From Bacteroidales bacterium Bact_23 (GTDB lineage: Bacteria > Bacteroidota > Bacteroidia > Bacteroidales > Lentimicrobiaceae), in assembly GCA_001603685.1 (NCBI GenBank), contig LUZO01000279.1:1-8225 (forward strand): a stretch of DNA of 8,225 bases, given 5' to 3'. The translations under genes and the position numbers were made by a program. Shown one piece after another: positions 1 to 7,536 of this stretch (position 1 is the stretch's first letter; each line of letters opens with the position of its first letter). Under the pieces are notes generated by a model, which saw only the letters and a list, made by a program, of their open reading frames with translations, had not been told where the DNA came from and did no database searches.

Positions 1-96
1 GTTATTAATGATAGATTGTGTTTCAAAATATGTTCGCCGGATAGATGATCTGAAAAGCAGGAAACACAATGACTAAGCTAAGCAAAAACAAAAAAT

Positions 97-142
97 AACC
101 CGATTAGAAAACTAAAAACAACCCGCAAATGAAAACAAAAAT
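97..142 (+). repeat. A-rich imperfect 23-nt tandem repeat in the leader of the T9SS gene
   Basis: AACCCG occurs at 97-102 and 120-125, and TACCCG at 143-148, so the unit length is exactly 23 nt. The intervening sequences are A-rich and align with one indel (attagaaaactaaaaa against aaatgaaaacaaaaa). The second copy contains the start codon at 129. The leader from about 80 to 145 is almost free of secondary structure. In Bacteroidetes such A-rich sequence commonly stands in for a Shine-Dalgarno. It may be only a compositional accident. Confidence 0.4.
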
Positions 143-1343
143 TACCCGCGTATTATCATTACTGGCTCTGTTTTCAATGATACTGGGACAATCTTTTGCC
201 CAGTCCGAGATTAGTGGTAAGGTTTTATACCACCTGAAAGACAGCAAGCCAATTCCATCAGTAGAACTCGACCTGATTGACGCCGACGGCGCAGTAGTAG
301 CAACGGCAACCACAGGGCTTGACGGAGCCTACACCTTCCCGAATGTTCCTTACGGCTCTTACACCATTCACGCCACCACCGAAATTACAGCCGGCGGTGT
401 AACCATGGGAGATGCGCTTATAATGTTTCTGCATCTTTGCAATCTGTACCCGTTTTCACCCATTCAGACGCTTGCCGCCGATGTTACCGGTGATGGCGCC
501 GTAACCTGGGACGACTACTGGACAGTGGTTATCGGATGGTTTATTCAGGGTTACCCCTTCCCCTCGGGACCGTGGGTATTCGAAGACCTGCAGGTTGACC
601 ACACAGGTGCCAAGCACTATGTTCCAAAAATGGGAGGATCCAGCGCCGGAGACGTAAACGGAACATTTGTGCCTACCACCCGCACCGAACTGGCTATGCC
701 TGAAATCGCCTATCACAAACAGGCTGTAAGCAACGATTTCTCCGTTGGTGTTTATGCGAACGACATTACCGAAGCTTCAGCAATGGGTCTGGTTATCAAC
801 TATCCCGAAGAGATGCTTGAAATCAGCAGCGTAAGCAGTCCGTTTGGCGAACTGAATATGTCAATCAATGACGGAACCATCAGAGTTTCATGGATTAATC
901 AGTTCTACAGCACCTCCAGCATTGATCCTTCGAAACCCGTTCTCACCATCAACGGAAAAGTTACCGACCAGTATGACGGCAGTGAAATTCGCTTTGGAAT
1001 CAACCCGATCAGCCACTTCTGCGATGCAAGCGGCGAGCAGATCGGCACCCGTTATACCCTTCCCATGCTGAGCGCAGTTGAAAGTTACCTTGGAACCAAC
1101 TATCCCAATCCGTTCAGAGAGTCAACCACAATAGATTACATCCTGCCTTCTGACGGAAAGGTTACCATCTCGTTGTTCAACCAGCAGGGACAGCTTGTAA
1201 AAACACTGGTAAACAGTTACCAGAATGCCGGCACACACACCATTTCATTCAATGCTGAAAATCTGCAACCAGGCGTTTATTACTACAACCTGAAGCAGAA
1301 CAATAATGTAAATGAAACCAGGCGGATGATCATCAACCGCTAA
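129..1343 (+). CDS. T9SS type A sorting domain protein with dockerin-like and cohesin-like domains
   Basis: Secreted or surface protein of unknown binding target, 404 aa. Residues 1-24 form a Sec signal peptide (K2, K4, R7, hydrophobic core, SFA|Q cleavage site). Residues about 28-85 are a carboxypeptidase-regulatory/CNA-like beta domain (SGKV start, GLDGAYTFPNVPYGSYTI). Residues about 90-142 resemble a dockerin: a degenerate first half (GGVTMGDALIMF), then a canonical calcium loop DVTGDGAVTWDD at 118-129 with D118, T120, D122 and D129 as ligands. A second GDVNGTF motif follows near residue 175. Residues about 190-310 look like a cohesin-type beta sandwich (FSVGVYANDITEASAMGLVI, then INYPEEMLEI). 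Residues about 320-404 are the T9SS C-terminal domain: YPNPF at 325-329, ISLFNQQGQLVKTL, GVYYYNL and a basic RRMIINR end. T9SS would cleave this domain while secreting the protein and attaching it to the cell surface. The gene ends TAA TAA TGA in frame. The ATG is preceded by an A-rich leader with no Shine-Dalgarno. Secretion and sorting domain are confident; the cohesin assignment is inference from sequence pattern. Confidence 0.9.
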   Translation: MKTKITRVLSLLALFSMILGQSFAQSEISGKVLYHLKDSKPIPSVELDLIDADGAVVATATTGLDGAYTFPNVPYGSYTIHATTEITAGGVTMGDALIMFLHLCNLYPFSPIQTLAADVTGDGAVTWDDYWTVVIGWFIQGYPFPSGPWVFEDLQVDHTGAKHYVPKMGGSSAGDVNGTFVPTTRTELAMPEIAYHKQAVSNDFSVGVYANDITEASAMGLVINYPEEMLEISSVSSPFGELNMSINDGTIRVSWINQFYSTSSIDPSKPVLTINGKVTDQYDGSEIRFGINPISHFCDASGEQIGTRYTLPMLSAVESYLGTNYPNPFRESTTIDYILPSDGKVTISLFNQQGQLVKTLVNSYQNAGTHTISFNAENLQPGVYYYNLKQNNNVNETRRMIINR

Positions 1344-1358
1344 TAATGAAAAACTTCG

Positions 1359-1393
1359 AAAAAGCGGGTTGCCGGTGGCAATCCGCTTTTTTT
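1359..1393 (+). terminator. Strong rho-independent terminator after the T9SS gene
   Basis: A 15-bp stem (1359-1373 with 1377-1391, one G-U pair at 1368/1382) closes a GGT loop at 1374-1376. The upstream arm starts with five A and the downstream arm runs into seven T (1387-1393). It begins 16 nt after the first stop codon. It separates the T9SS gene from the TPR-CHAT gene transcriptionally, and the A/T symmetry could let it work on both strands. Confidence 0.92.
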
Positions 1394-1403
1394 CTGCAAC
1401 AAA

Positions 1404-1419
1404 GTCCGGAATACCGGAC
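1404..1419. repeat. Small perfect inverted repeat in the intergenic region
   Basis: GTCCGG and CCGGAC flank a 4-nt AATA spacer. The site lies about 100 bp upstream of the -7 element at 1517 and just past the terminator. No T-tract follows, so it is not a second terminator. It could be a protein-binding site or a small hairpin. A perfect 8-nt palindrome, GCTGCAGC, lies nearby at 1433-1440. Nothing else identifiable was seen between 1394 and 1516. Confidence 0.35.
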
Positions 1420-1516
1420 ACAAAAACATACGGCTGCAGCATGTTCTTGCAAAATAAACACCGTAATTTCCGGTTGAAATTATTTGATTTTCAAAACCAA
1501 TTCGTTACTTTATTCA

Positions 1517-1524
1517 TATCTTTG
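1517..1524 (+). promoter_or_regulatory. Bacteroidetes-type -7 promoter element of the TPR-CHAT gene
   Basis: TATCTTTG matches the Bacteroidetes -7 consensus TAnnTTTG at every fixed position, and GCATC follows. No good TTTG is present at the expected -33 position (about 1493-1497), so the promoter may be weak or activator-dependent. The predicted transcription start near 1530 would give a leader of about 26 nt to the ATG at 1557, or about 71 nt to the ATG at 1602. Confidence 0.6.
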
Positions 1525-1556
1525 CATCGACGGGCTTATTTTATTGGATATATTAT

Positions 1557-4500
1557 ATGGCAAATCGAAAAGGTCGAACAGGCAGTTGTAAATCCAATAC
1601 AATGTGCCGCCTGATACCTGCCGTTTTTATTGTTGTTACATGCTTATTTTGTTGCCAATGCAACAAGAAACAATCCCCTGCACCTGTTTCTGCCTCTTTT
1701 ACAAGCACCCGTAATCAAACCGATTTTATAAAAATAGCCGAGGAATATCTGAAAAATGCTGAATACGACAGCGCTTACCGCTATTACAGCATGGCGCTGG
1801 TTTCGGCCGGCCACAGACAAGAGTGGGAAAAATATTTCGGTATACTCCTGAAAGCAACCGATATTCAGCGACTGAAAGGCAATACCGACAAAGCCCAGCA
1901 TCTGACCGACACCGCTGAAATTATCCTTAACCGCCATTTAAGCGGCAATCATCAGTTAATGGCCGATATCAGGCACAAGCAGGGCGTTATAGCGATGGAT
2001 CGCGGCCAGTTCGACAATGCAATCCGGCTGCTGAACGAAAGCATCAAAATCCGGTCGGCCAACAGTGGAAACAACGATACGCTGCTGGCCATGACCTACA
2101 ACGGACTGGGAAATGTCTTCTTCTATTCGGGGGATTATGACCGTGCGCTTCAGTCGTACACACGCGCCTACGAACTGGCTCTGCAGCGAAAAAAACCGGA
2201 AGATGAAGACCTTTCCATGTTTGTTCAGAATATCGGCATTATTTACGCTCAGAAAGGTGATTATGAAAAGGCACGCGATTTCTTTTCCAACGCCCTGAAA
2301 ATCAATGAAGAAATAATAAAGCCTGACGATCCGGAACTGGCAATGCTCTATCTGAACATCGGCCGGTTGCTGATTTTACTGAACAACGATGCCGAAGCCA
2401 TCGAAAACTACAACAAAGCCGAGGAAATATTGCTTGAAAAAGCAGGCCCGGACCATCCGGACCTCGCCAGCCTGTATCTGAACAAAGGACAGATTTATGT
2501 GCATATGGCCGATTATGAGAAAGCGCTTATCTTTTTCAACAAAGTGCTGGCCATTGCCTCTGAAGCTTATGAGCCGGGCCATCCGATGATTTTATCGGCC
2601 AACATGAACCTCGGCTATGTGTATGAAAAGAAAGCCGACTACAACAATGCGCTGAAATACTATCAGGCAAGCATCCCGGAGGGCGAAAACAACCCCTCGG
2701 TAATTAAGACCTACAGTAACCTGGCCAGCCTTTACAATATGCTGGGCGACAACGAGAAAGCCATGAACTACTACAACATGACCATCGACCGGGCCGTAAA
2801 ATTGCTTGGCGATGGGCATCCCGAAACCGGCTTGCTCTACACCCGTTACGGATACTTTCTGCTCAACGAATCGAAGGGCGATCTGGGGCTCAGCATGTTC
2901 AAAAAGGCGCTTGCCATCTCCGAAACACATTACGGCCCGGTGAGCCGCGAAACATCCAACAACCTGACGCACATCGGCAATTATTACCTGAGATTTAACA
3001 ACTACAAAAACGCACTCAGGTATTATCAGCAAGCGCTCAATGCCATCATCCCCGATTTCAGGGATACCTCAGTTCTAGCGAGCCCGGCCGAGAATCAGCT
3101 TATTTCGGACCGCTACCTGATTAACGCACTGAACGGCAAAGCCGATGCCCTTTACTTCCAGGCACTTGCATCAGACAACAACCATATGCTCGAAAAGAGC
3201 CTCAGCACTTACAAACTATCGGTAAAAGTGGTCGATAAACTTCGCTCAGGCTATATGAACGAAGAGAGCAAGCTGCTGCTTTCGCAGGATGAGCGGACTA
3301 CCTACCTCAATACCGTAAGGGTGGCTGCAAAACTCTACCAGCGAACGGGCAATAAAGAGTTTCTGGAGGAAGCCTTTATGTATTCCGACAAAGGCAAATC
3401 GGCGGTGCTGATCTCATCCATGCAGGATGTTGAAGCCAGGCAGTTTGCCGGAATCCCCCGTAAAATTCAGGAAAATGAACGAAACCTGAGGCTGAGTCTG
3501 GGATCATTCAACCGCCTGGTTTATGAAGAGCGACAGAAAACATCACCTGACAATCAGAAGATCAAGTTCTGGGAAGACCGGATTTTTGAAATCGAAACCA
3601 GCTATGACAGCCTGATCAGCGTGCTGGAGCAGGAATACCCAGATTATTATGCGCTCAAGTACAAAGAACCCAAACCCGACCTGCAGAATATTCTGCAAAA
3701 CCTTGAAAACGACCGTACACTCATTGAATATACCCTCACCGATACCTTATTATATATATTCGTTCTGAACAAAAATAATTTCGACCTGATTACCAGGCCC
3801 ATCGACGAAAACTTCTTCAACCACATCAAAATCATCAGCGCTTCCACCTCTTCCAGCGAACTGATGAGCATCAGAAAAAAGGATTATCTGGAATATACCC
3901 ACGCCGCCTACTCCCTCTACAGGGATTTACTGGAGCCGGTAAAGGGCATCGCTGCCGATAAAAAGCTCATCATCATTCCGGATGCCGAGATCGGATTCAT
4001 TTCATTCGATATGCTGCTTGATACGCCACCCGATACGCTGGGAATGGATTTCAGGAAATTGCCGTATCTGATTTACAACCATGTAATCAGCTACAGCGCT
4101 TCGGCCGTTCTTCAGTTCAGCAAAAATAAAAAGGCAGAAAAGAGTCCCAAACGAAACCTGCTTGCCGTTGCACCTTCATACGATAACCTTACCAACCTTG
4201 AAACCGACGGTTTCATTGATGAGTCGGGCAACACGGTTTATCTGTTGCCGATTCCCGGAGTGGAGAATGAAATCCGTAACATCAGGCGGTCCATTCCGGG
4301 AAATACGCTGGCAGGAAAAAAAGCCACAGAACGGGAATTCAAAAAGGAAGCTTCGGAATACAACATCCTTCACTTTGCCATGCATACGCTCATCAACAAC
4401 GACAAGCCCATGCTTTCGAAGCTGGTATTTTACCAGAACAACGACTCGGTTGAAGATGGTATGCTGAACACCTATGAACTGTTCGGAATGCAACTGAATG

Positions 4501-4931
4501 CCAGGCTGGCGGTACTCAGTGCCTGCAATACGGGAAGCGGCAAGTTGCTCAAGGGCGAGGGAATCATGAGCCTGGCGAGGGGATTTATCTACGCCGGCGT
4601 CCCGGGCATCGTCATGACCATGTGGTCGGTTGAGGATCAGGCGAGTGCGCAGATTGTGAACAGTTTCTATCAGTATATCGACAAAGGCATGCCAAAGGAT
4701 GAAGCCCTGAGGCAGGCAAAACTCGATATGCTCGGCCAGGGCGATATGCTGCAGGCCCACCCCTACTACTGGGCAGCCTATGTCACCATCGGCGACTACG
4801 CCCCGATCAAGCTGGTGAAATCGATATGGATGAGTGTTTTCTTTGCACTCATTGCATTAACCTCGGCCGGTCTGCTGGCTGCATTCCTTTTCGGCACCGG
4901 CAGGCGCCACAAACCCGTTCCGGGCATTTAA
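1557..4931 (+). CDS. Exported TPR-CHAT protein, caspase-like peptidase with C-terminal membrane anchor
   Basis: Predicted cysteine peptidase of the CHAT (caspase HetF associated with TPRs) family, 1124 aa, substrate unknown. Residues 1-35 hold a basic N-terminus, a hydrophobic stretch 19-31 and a Cys cluster (C29, C32, C33, C35), which suggests a signal peptide, possibly a lipoprotein with an atypical lipobox. About ten TPR repeats fill residues 55-500, with a 42-44 residue period and inter-repeat motifs such as GPDHPDLA, KPDDPELA and EPGHPMIL, as in kinesin-light-chain-type TPRs. A helical linker covers about 500-790. The CHAT domain spans about 790-1080 and has the catalytic pair H943 (HFAMH, usually HxATHG) and C990 (LSACNTG), plus GEGIMSLARGFIYAG, MWSVED and HPYYWAAYVTIGD. 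A transmembrane helix at about 1090-1112 is followed by GRRHKPVPGI. The charge pattern predicts a periplasmic domain anchored in the inner membrane. The ATG at 1602 (residue 16) is an alternative start and leaves a shorter signal peptide. Family assignment is secure; localisation is inferred. Confidence 0.93.
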   Translation: MANRKGRTGSCKSNTMCRLIPAVFIVVTCLFCCQCNKKQSPAPVSASFTSTRNQTDFIKIAEEYLKNAEYDSAYRYYSMALVSAGHRQEWEKYFGILLKATDIQRLKGNTDKAQHLTDTAEIILNRHLSGNHQLMADIRHKQGVIAMDRGQFDNAIRLLNESIKIRSANSGNNDTLLAMTYNGLGNVFFYSGDYDRALQSYTRAYELALQRKKPEDEDLSMFVQNIGIIYAQKGDYEKARDFFSNALKINEEIIKPDDPELAMLYLNIGRLLILLNNDAEAIENYNKAEEILLEKAGPDHPDLASLYLNKGQIYVHMADYEKALIFFNKVLAIASEAYEPGHPMILSANMNLGYVYEKKADYNNALKYYQASIPEGENNPSVIKTYSNLASLYNMLGDNEKAMNYYNMTIDRAVKLLGDGHPETGLLYTRYGYFLLNESKGDLGLSMFKKALAISETHYGPVSRETSNNLTHIGNYYLRFNNYKNALRYYQQALNAIIPDFRDTSVLASPAENQLISDRYLINALNGKADALYFQALASDNNHMLEKSLSTYKLSVKVVDKLRSGYMNEESKLLLSQDERTTYLNTVRVAAKLYQRTGNKEFLEEAFMYSDKGKSAVLISSMQDVEARQFAGIPRKIQENERNLRLSLGSFNRLVYEERQKTSPDNQKIKFWEDRIFEIETSYDSLISVLEQEYPDYYALKYKEPKPDLQNILQNLENDRTLIEYTLTDTLLYIFVLNKNNFDLITRPIDENFFNHIKIISASTSSSELMSIRKKDYLEYTHAAYSLYRDLLEPVKGIAADKKLIIIPDAEIGFISFDMLLDTPPDTLGMDFRKLPYLIYNHVISYSASAVLQFSKNKKAEKSPKRNLLAVAPSYDNLTNLETDGFIDESGNTVYLLPIPGVENEIRNIRRSIPGNTLAGKKATEREFKKEASEYNILHFAMHTLINNDKPMLSKLVFYQNNDSVEDGMLNTYELFGMQLNARLAVLSACNTGSGKLLKGEGIMSLARGFIYAGVPGIVMTMWSVEDQASAQIVNSFYQYIDKGMPKDEALRQAKLDMLGQGDMLQAHPYYWAAYVTIGDYAPIKLVKSIWMSVFFALIALTSAGLLAAFLFGTGRRHKPVPGI

Positions 4932-4956
4932 GCCCCGCACCCTTTGGGATATTGCC

Positions 4957-4964
4957 TAACTTTA
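4957..4964 (+). promoter_or_regulatory. Probable -7 promoter element of mutS2
   Basis: TAACTTTA, in the context CCTAACTTTACAC, matches TAnnTTTG except at the last base. It lies in the 48-nt gap between the TPR-CHAT stop and the mutS2 GTG. No TTTG is seen at the expected -33 distance. If it is used, transcription would start around 4970 and leave only about 10 nt of leader. The location in a short intergenic gap favours function, but the match is incomplete. Confidence 0.4.
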
Positions 4965-4979
4965 CACAAAAATCTTAAA

Positions 4980-7418
4980 GTGATCTATCCTGAAAATTTT
5001 GAAGCTAAAACCGGATTTCAGCAAATCAGGGAGATGTTGCTGCACCACTGTCTGAATGAAAGGGGTGCAGAACTGGCCATGCAGATGAAGTTCACCGGCG
5101 ATTTCGACAAAATAAGCCGGCTGACGGGCTATGCTGCCGAAATGATGCATCTGCTGAAATTTGCCGGCAATTTCCCGGCTCAGGATTATTATGACCTTAC
5201 CGATGAGCTTATAAGGATAAAGCTGCCGGGCACCTATTCCGAACCGGAAGTGCTTTCGGAATTGCGGCTGTCATTGATAGCCATAACCGAGATCATCCGC
5301 TATCTGCAGAAGCTTGATCCGGCAGAGTTCCCCTACCTCAAATCGCTGACTCCGGCCGAAACTCCCGATCAGTCACTGATCCGGCAGATCGACTCCATTG
5401 TGGATGACAAATCGGAAATCAGAGACAAGGCAAGCGAGAAGCTGTTTGACATCCGGCGCGAAATCCGGTCGCGCATTTCGGGGGTTGACCGGAAGATCAA
5501 CCAGATACTTGCCGCTGCCCGGCGCGATGGCATTGCGCAGGACGATGCCGAGCTAACCATAAGAAACGGACGGCTGGTAATTCCGCTTCCCGCACCGAAC
5601 AAACGCAAGCTCAACGGCTATGTTCACGACACTTCGGCCACCGGGCACACCATCTACATCGAGCCGGCCGAAGTTTTTGAAATCAACAACGAAATCCAGA
5701 ATCTGAGGGTGGAAGAGAAACAGGAGATTACCCGCATCCTGATTGATTTTGCCGGTTCACTTCGCCCGCATGTGGCTGCCTTGCTTGATTATTACCGTTT
5801 CCTTGGCGAGATTGACTTTATCCGTGCAAAAGCGCTTCTGGCCATTGCCATGGGCGCAGTGCGGCCCGAGCTGACAAACAAGCCGGTAATCCACTGGAAA
5901 AAAGCCATCCATCCCCTGCTCGAAATCGCGCTGAAACAGCAGGGAAGAAAGATCGTTGACCAGGAGATAAACCTCTCCGAAAAGCAGCGGATTATGGTAA
6001 TCAGCGGACCGAATGCCGGTGGCAAGTCGGTGTGCCTGAAAACGGTGGGATTGCTTCAGTATATGCTTCAGTGCGGCCTGCTGATTCCGGTAAGCGAAGA
6101 CTCAAAGGCGGGAATTTTCCGGAAGATATTTCTCGAAATCGGTGATGAACAGTCGCTTGAGAACGACCTGAGTACCTACAGCTCGCACCTGATTCACATC
6201 CGGAATTTCATCGAAAACGCCGACCGGAACTCCCTTATTCTGATTGATGAGTTCGGAGCCGGAACGGAACCTCAGCTTGGCGGAGCCATGGCGGAAGCCA
6301 GCCTCGAAAAGCTGAATGAAAACGGATGCTTCGGGATTGTAACCACCCATTACACCAACCTGAAACTGATGGCCGATAAGTTTCCTGGAATCGTCAACGC
6401 CGCAATGCTTTACGATACGCAGGCAATGCAACCACTCTTCAAACTCAGCCCGGGAAAGCCCGGAAGCTCGTTTGCTTTTGAAATTGCACGGAAAATCGGT
6501 TTTCCCGACAAGGTCCTTGAAAGCGCCACTTCCAAGATCAGCAGGACACAGCTCGATTTCGAAAATCAATTGGCACAACTGGAGGCGGATAAAAAGAAAA
6601 TAGACCGGAAAACAGCCGAACTGAAGGTCGCCGACGAAACCCTTGCAACTTTGGTAAAGCGGTATGAAACGCTGCTTACCAACCTGGAGGCACAGCGCAA
6701 CCAGATGCTGAAAGAAGCACAGGTAAAGGCCCGGCAACTCCTCGACAAATCGAACAGGCTGATTGAGAATACCATCCGTGAAATAAAGGAGAATAAAGCC
6801 GACAAGGAGAAAACAAAGCAACTCAGAAGCAGGCTGGAAGAAGCCAAAAAGGAGCTGATCGGCAGCGAAATCGCTGATGAACCGGTAACAGATACACACA
6901 TCGTCGCTCCAAAGCCCGAAAAAACCGGCCCTGTATCCGACAAGCCCTTGAAAAAAGGCTCACTGGTTAAAATGGAAGGTCAGGAAATGGTAGGGAAAAT
7001 TGAAGAGATTAAAGGGAAACAGGCTACCGTACTGTTTGGTTCGGTGAAGCTTAGGACACAAACCGACAAGCTTGTGCCTGCCACCTATGAAGAGATCAGG
7101 GTTTGGGAGGCCAATCAGCGGTTCAGCAAGCCGCCCGTAGGCGTGGTGCATCAGCTGAGTGACAAAATGGCCGATTTTAAGATGTCTATCGACATTCGCG
7201 GCAAAAAAGCCGATGAAGCTCAGGAATTGATTGCCCGCTACCTCGATCAGGCCATCCTGCTAAGAGTCAAGCAGGTACGCATCCTCCACGGAAAGGGCGA
7301 CGGCGTATTGCGCAACATCCTGCACGCCTACCTTCGCGATATGCCCGAAGTGGAAAAGTATGAAGATGAGAGCCTTGAGCGCGGCGGACACGGCGTAACC
7401 CTGGTTTATTTCCATTAA
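4980..7418 (+). CDS. mutS2: MutS2 family ATPase/endonuclease with C-terminal Smr domain
   Basis: MutS2, 812 aa from the GTG at 4980, a normal length for the family. MutS2 lacks the mismatch-recognition domain of MutS. In various bacteria it suppresses recombination by cutting branched DNA, and in Bacillus subtilis it acts on collided ribosomes; its role here is not visible. The order is core/lever/clamp helices 1-320 with the conserved patch HDTSATGHTIYIEP, then the ATPase: Walker A GPNAGGKS at 343-350, Walker B LILIDE at 419-424, and the switch histidine TTHY at H457. A charged coiled coil spans about 515-640, a KOW-like beta segment about 668-710 (KKGSLVKMEG, VGKIEEIKGKQATVLFG) and the Smr nuclease domain 735-812 (IDIRG at 737-741, HGKGDG at 770-775). 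An upstream in-frame TTG at 4944 is less likely: GTG gives the usual start IYPENFEAKTGF, and the probable promoter lies between the two. It sits 48 nt after the TPR-CHAT gene on the same strand. Confidence 0.96.
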   Translation: MIYPENFEAKTGFQQIREMLLHHCLNERGAELAMQMKFTGDFDKISRLTGYAAEMMHLLKFAGNFPAQDYYDLTDELIRIKLPGTYSEPEVLSELRLSLIAITEIIRYLQKLDPAEFPYLKSLTPAETPDQSLIRQIDSIVDDKSEIRDKASEKLFDIRREIRSRISGVDRKINQILAAARRDGIAQDDAELTIRNGRLVIPLPAPNKRKLNGYVHDTSATGHTIYIEPAEVFEINNEIQNLRVEEKQEITRILIDFAGSLRPHVAALLDYYRFLGEIDFIRAKALLAIAMGAVRPELTNKPVIHWKKAIHPLLEIALKQQGRKIVDQEINLSEKQRIMVISGPNAGGKSVCLKTVGLLQYMLQCGLLIPVSEDSKAGIFRKIFLEIGDEQSLENDLSTYSSHLIHIRNFIENADRNSLILIDEFGAGTEPQLGGAMAEASLEKLNENGCFGIVTTHYTNLKLMADKFPGIVNAAMLYDTQAMQPLFKLSPGKPGSSFAFEIARKIGFPDKVLESATSKISRTQLDFENQLAQLEADKKKIDRKTAELKVADETLATLVKRYETLLTNLEAQRNQMLKEAQVKARQLLDKSNRLIENTIREIKENKADKEKTKQLRSRLEEAKKELIGSEIADEPVTDTHIVAPKPEKTGPVSDKPLKKGSLVKMEGQEMVGKIEEIKGKQATVLFGSVKLRTQTDKLVPATYEEIRVWEANQRFSKPPVGVVHQLSDKMADFKMSIDIRGKKADEAQELIARYLDQAILLRVKQVRILHGKGDGVLRNILHAYLRDMPEVEKYEDESLERGGHGVTLVYFH

Positions 7419-7536
7419 ATCCGCTGCCATCCGGCCCGAAAATGTCAACGGCAATCAATCCGGCAGATTATACGGTTTGAACATACCTGCGGCATTGTTG
7501 TTGTTATACCTGATTCCGAATATTTAACTGAAGATC

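Noticed and set aside
69..98. Nine-codon mini frame (MTKLSKNKK) upstream of the T9SS gene as a leader peptide
   Set aside because: It is short, made mostly of Lys and Asn codons as expected from A-rich sequence, and has no attenuator-type hairpin between it and the start at 129.
4176..4760. 194-codon open frame on the minus strand inside the TPR-CHAT gene
   Set aside because: It is antisense to the catalytic CHAT region with no recognisable protein features and no promoter on that strand.
1557..4931. TPR-CHAT as part of a type III-E CRISPR (Craspase) or other defence island
   Set aside because: There is no gRAMP/Cas7-11, Cas1/Cas2, CRISPR repeat, sigma-factor substrate or other defence gene in the window. 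The protein also carries an export signal and a C-terminal membrane helix.
129..4931. T9SS gene and TPR-CHAT gene as one operon
   Set aside because: A 15-bp stem terminator at 1359-1393 and a separate -7 element at 1517-1524 separate them, so functional linkage from adjacency is weak.
6102..6899. 265-codon open frame on the minus strand inside mutS2
   Set aside because: It lies opposite strongly conserved MutS2 sequence (Walker B, switch His, coiled coil), shows no domain or motif, and is the usual antisense shadow of a gene with biased codon use.
7419..7536. Terminator after mutS2 (CTGCC ... GGCAG, about 7424-7467)
   Set aside because: The arms are only 5 nt, the loop exceeds 30 nt and no T-tract follows.
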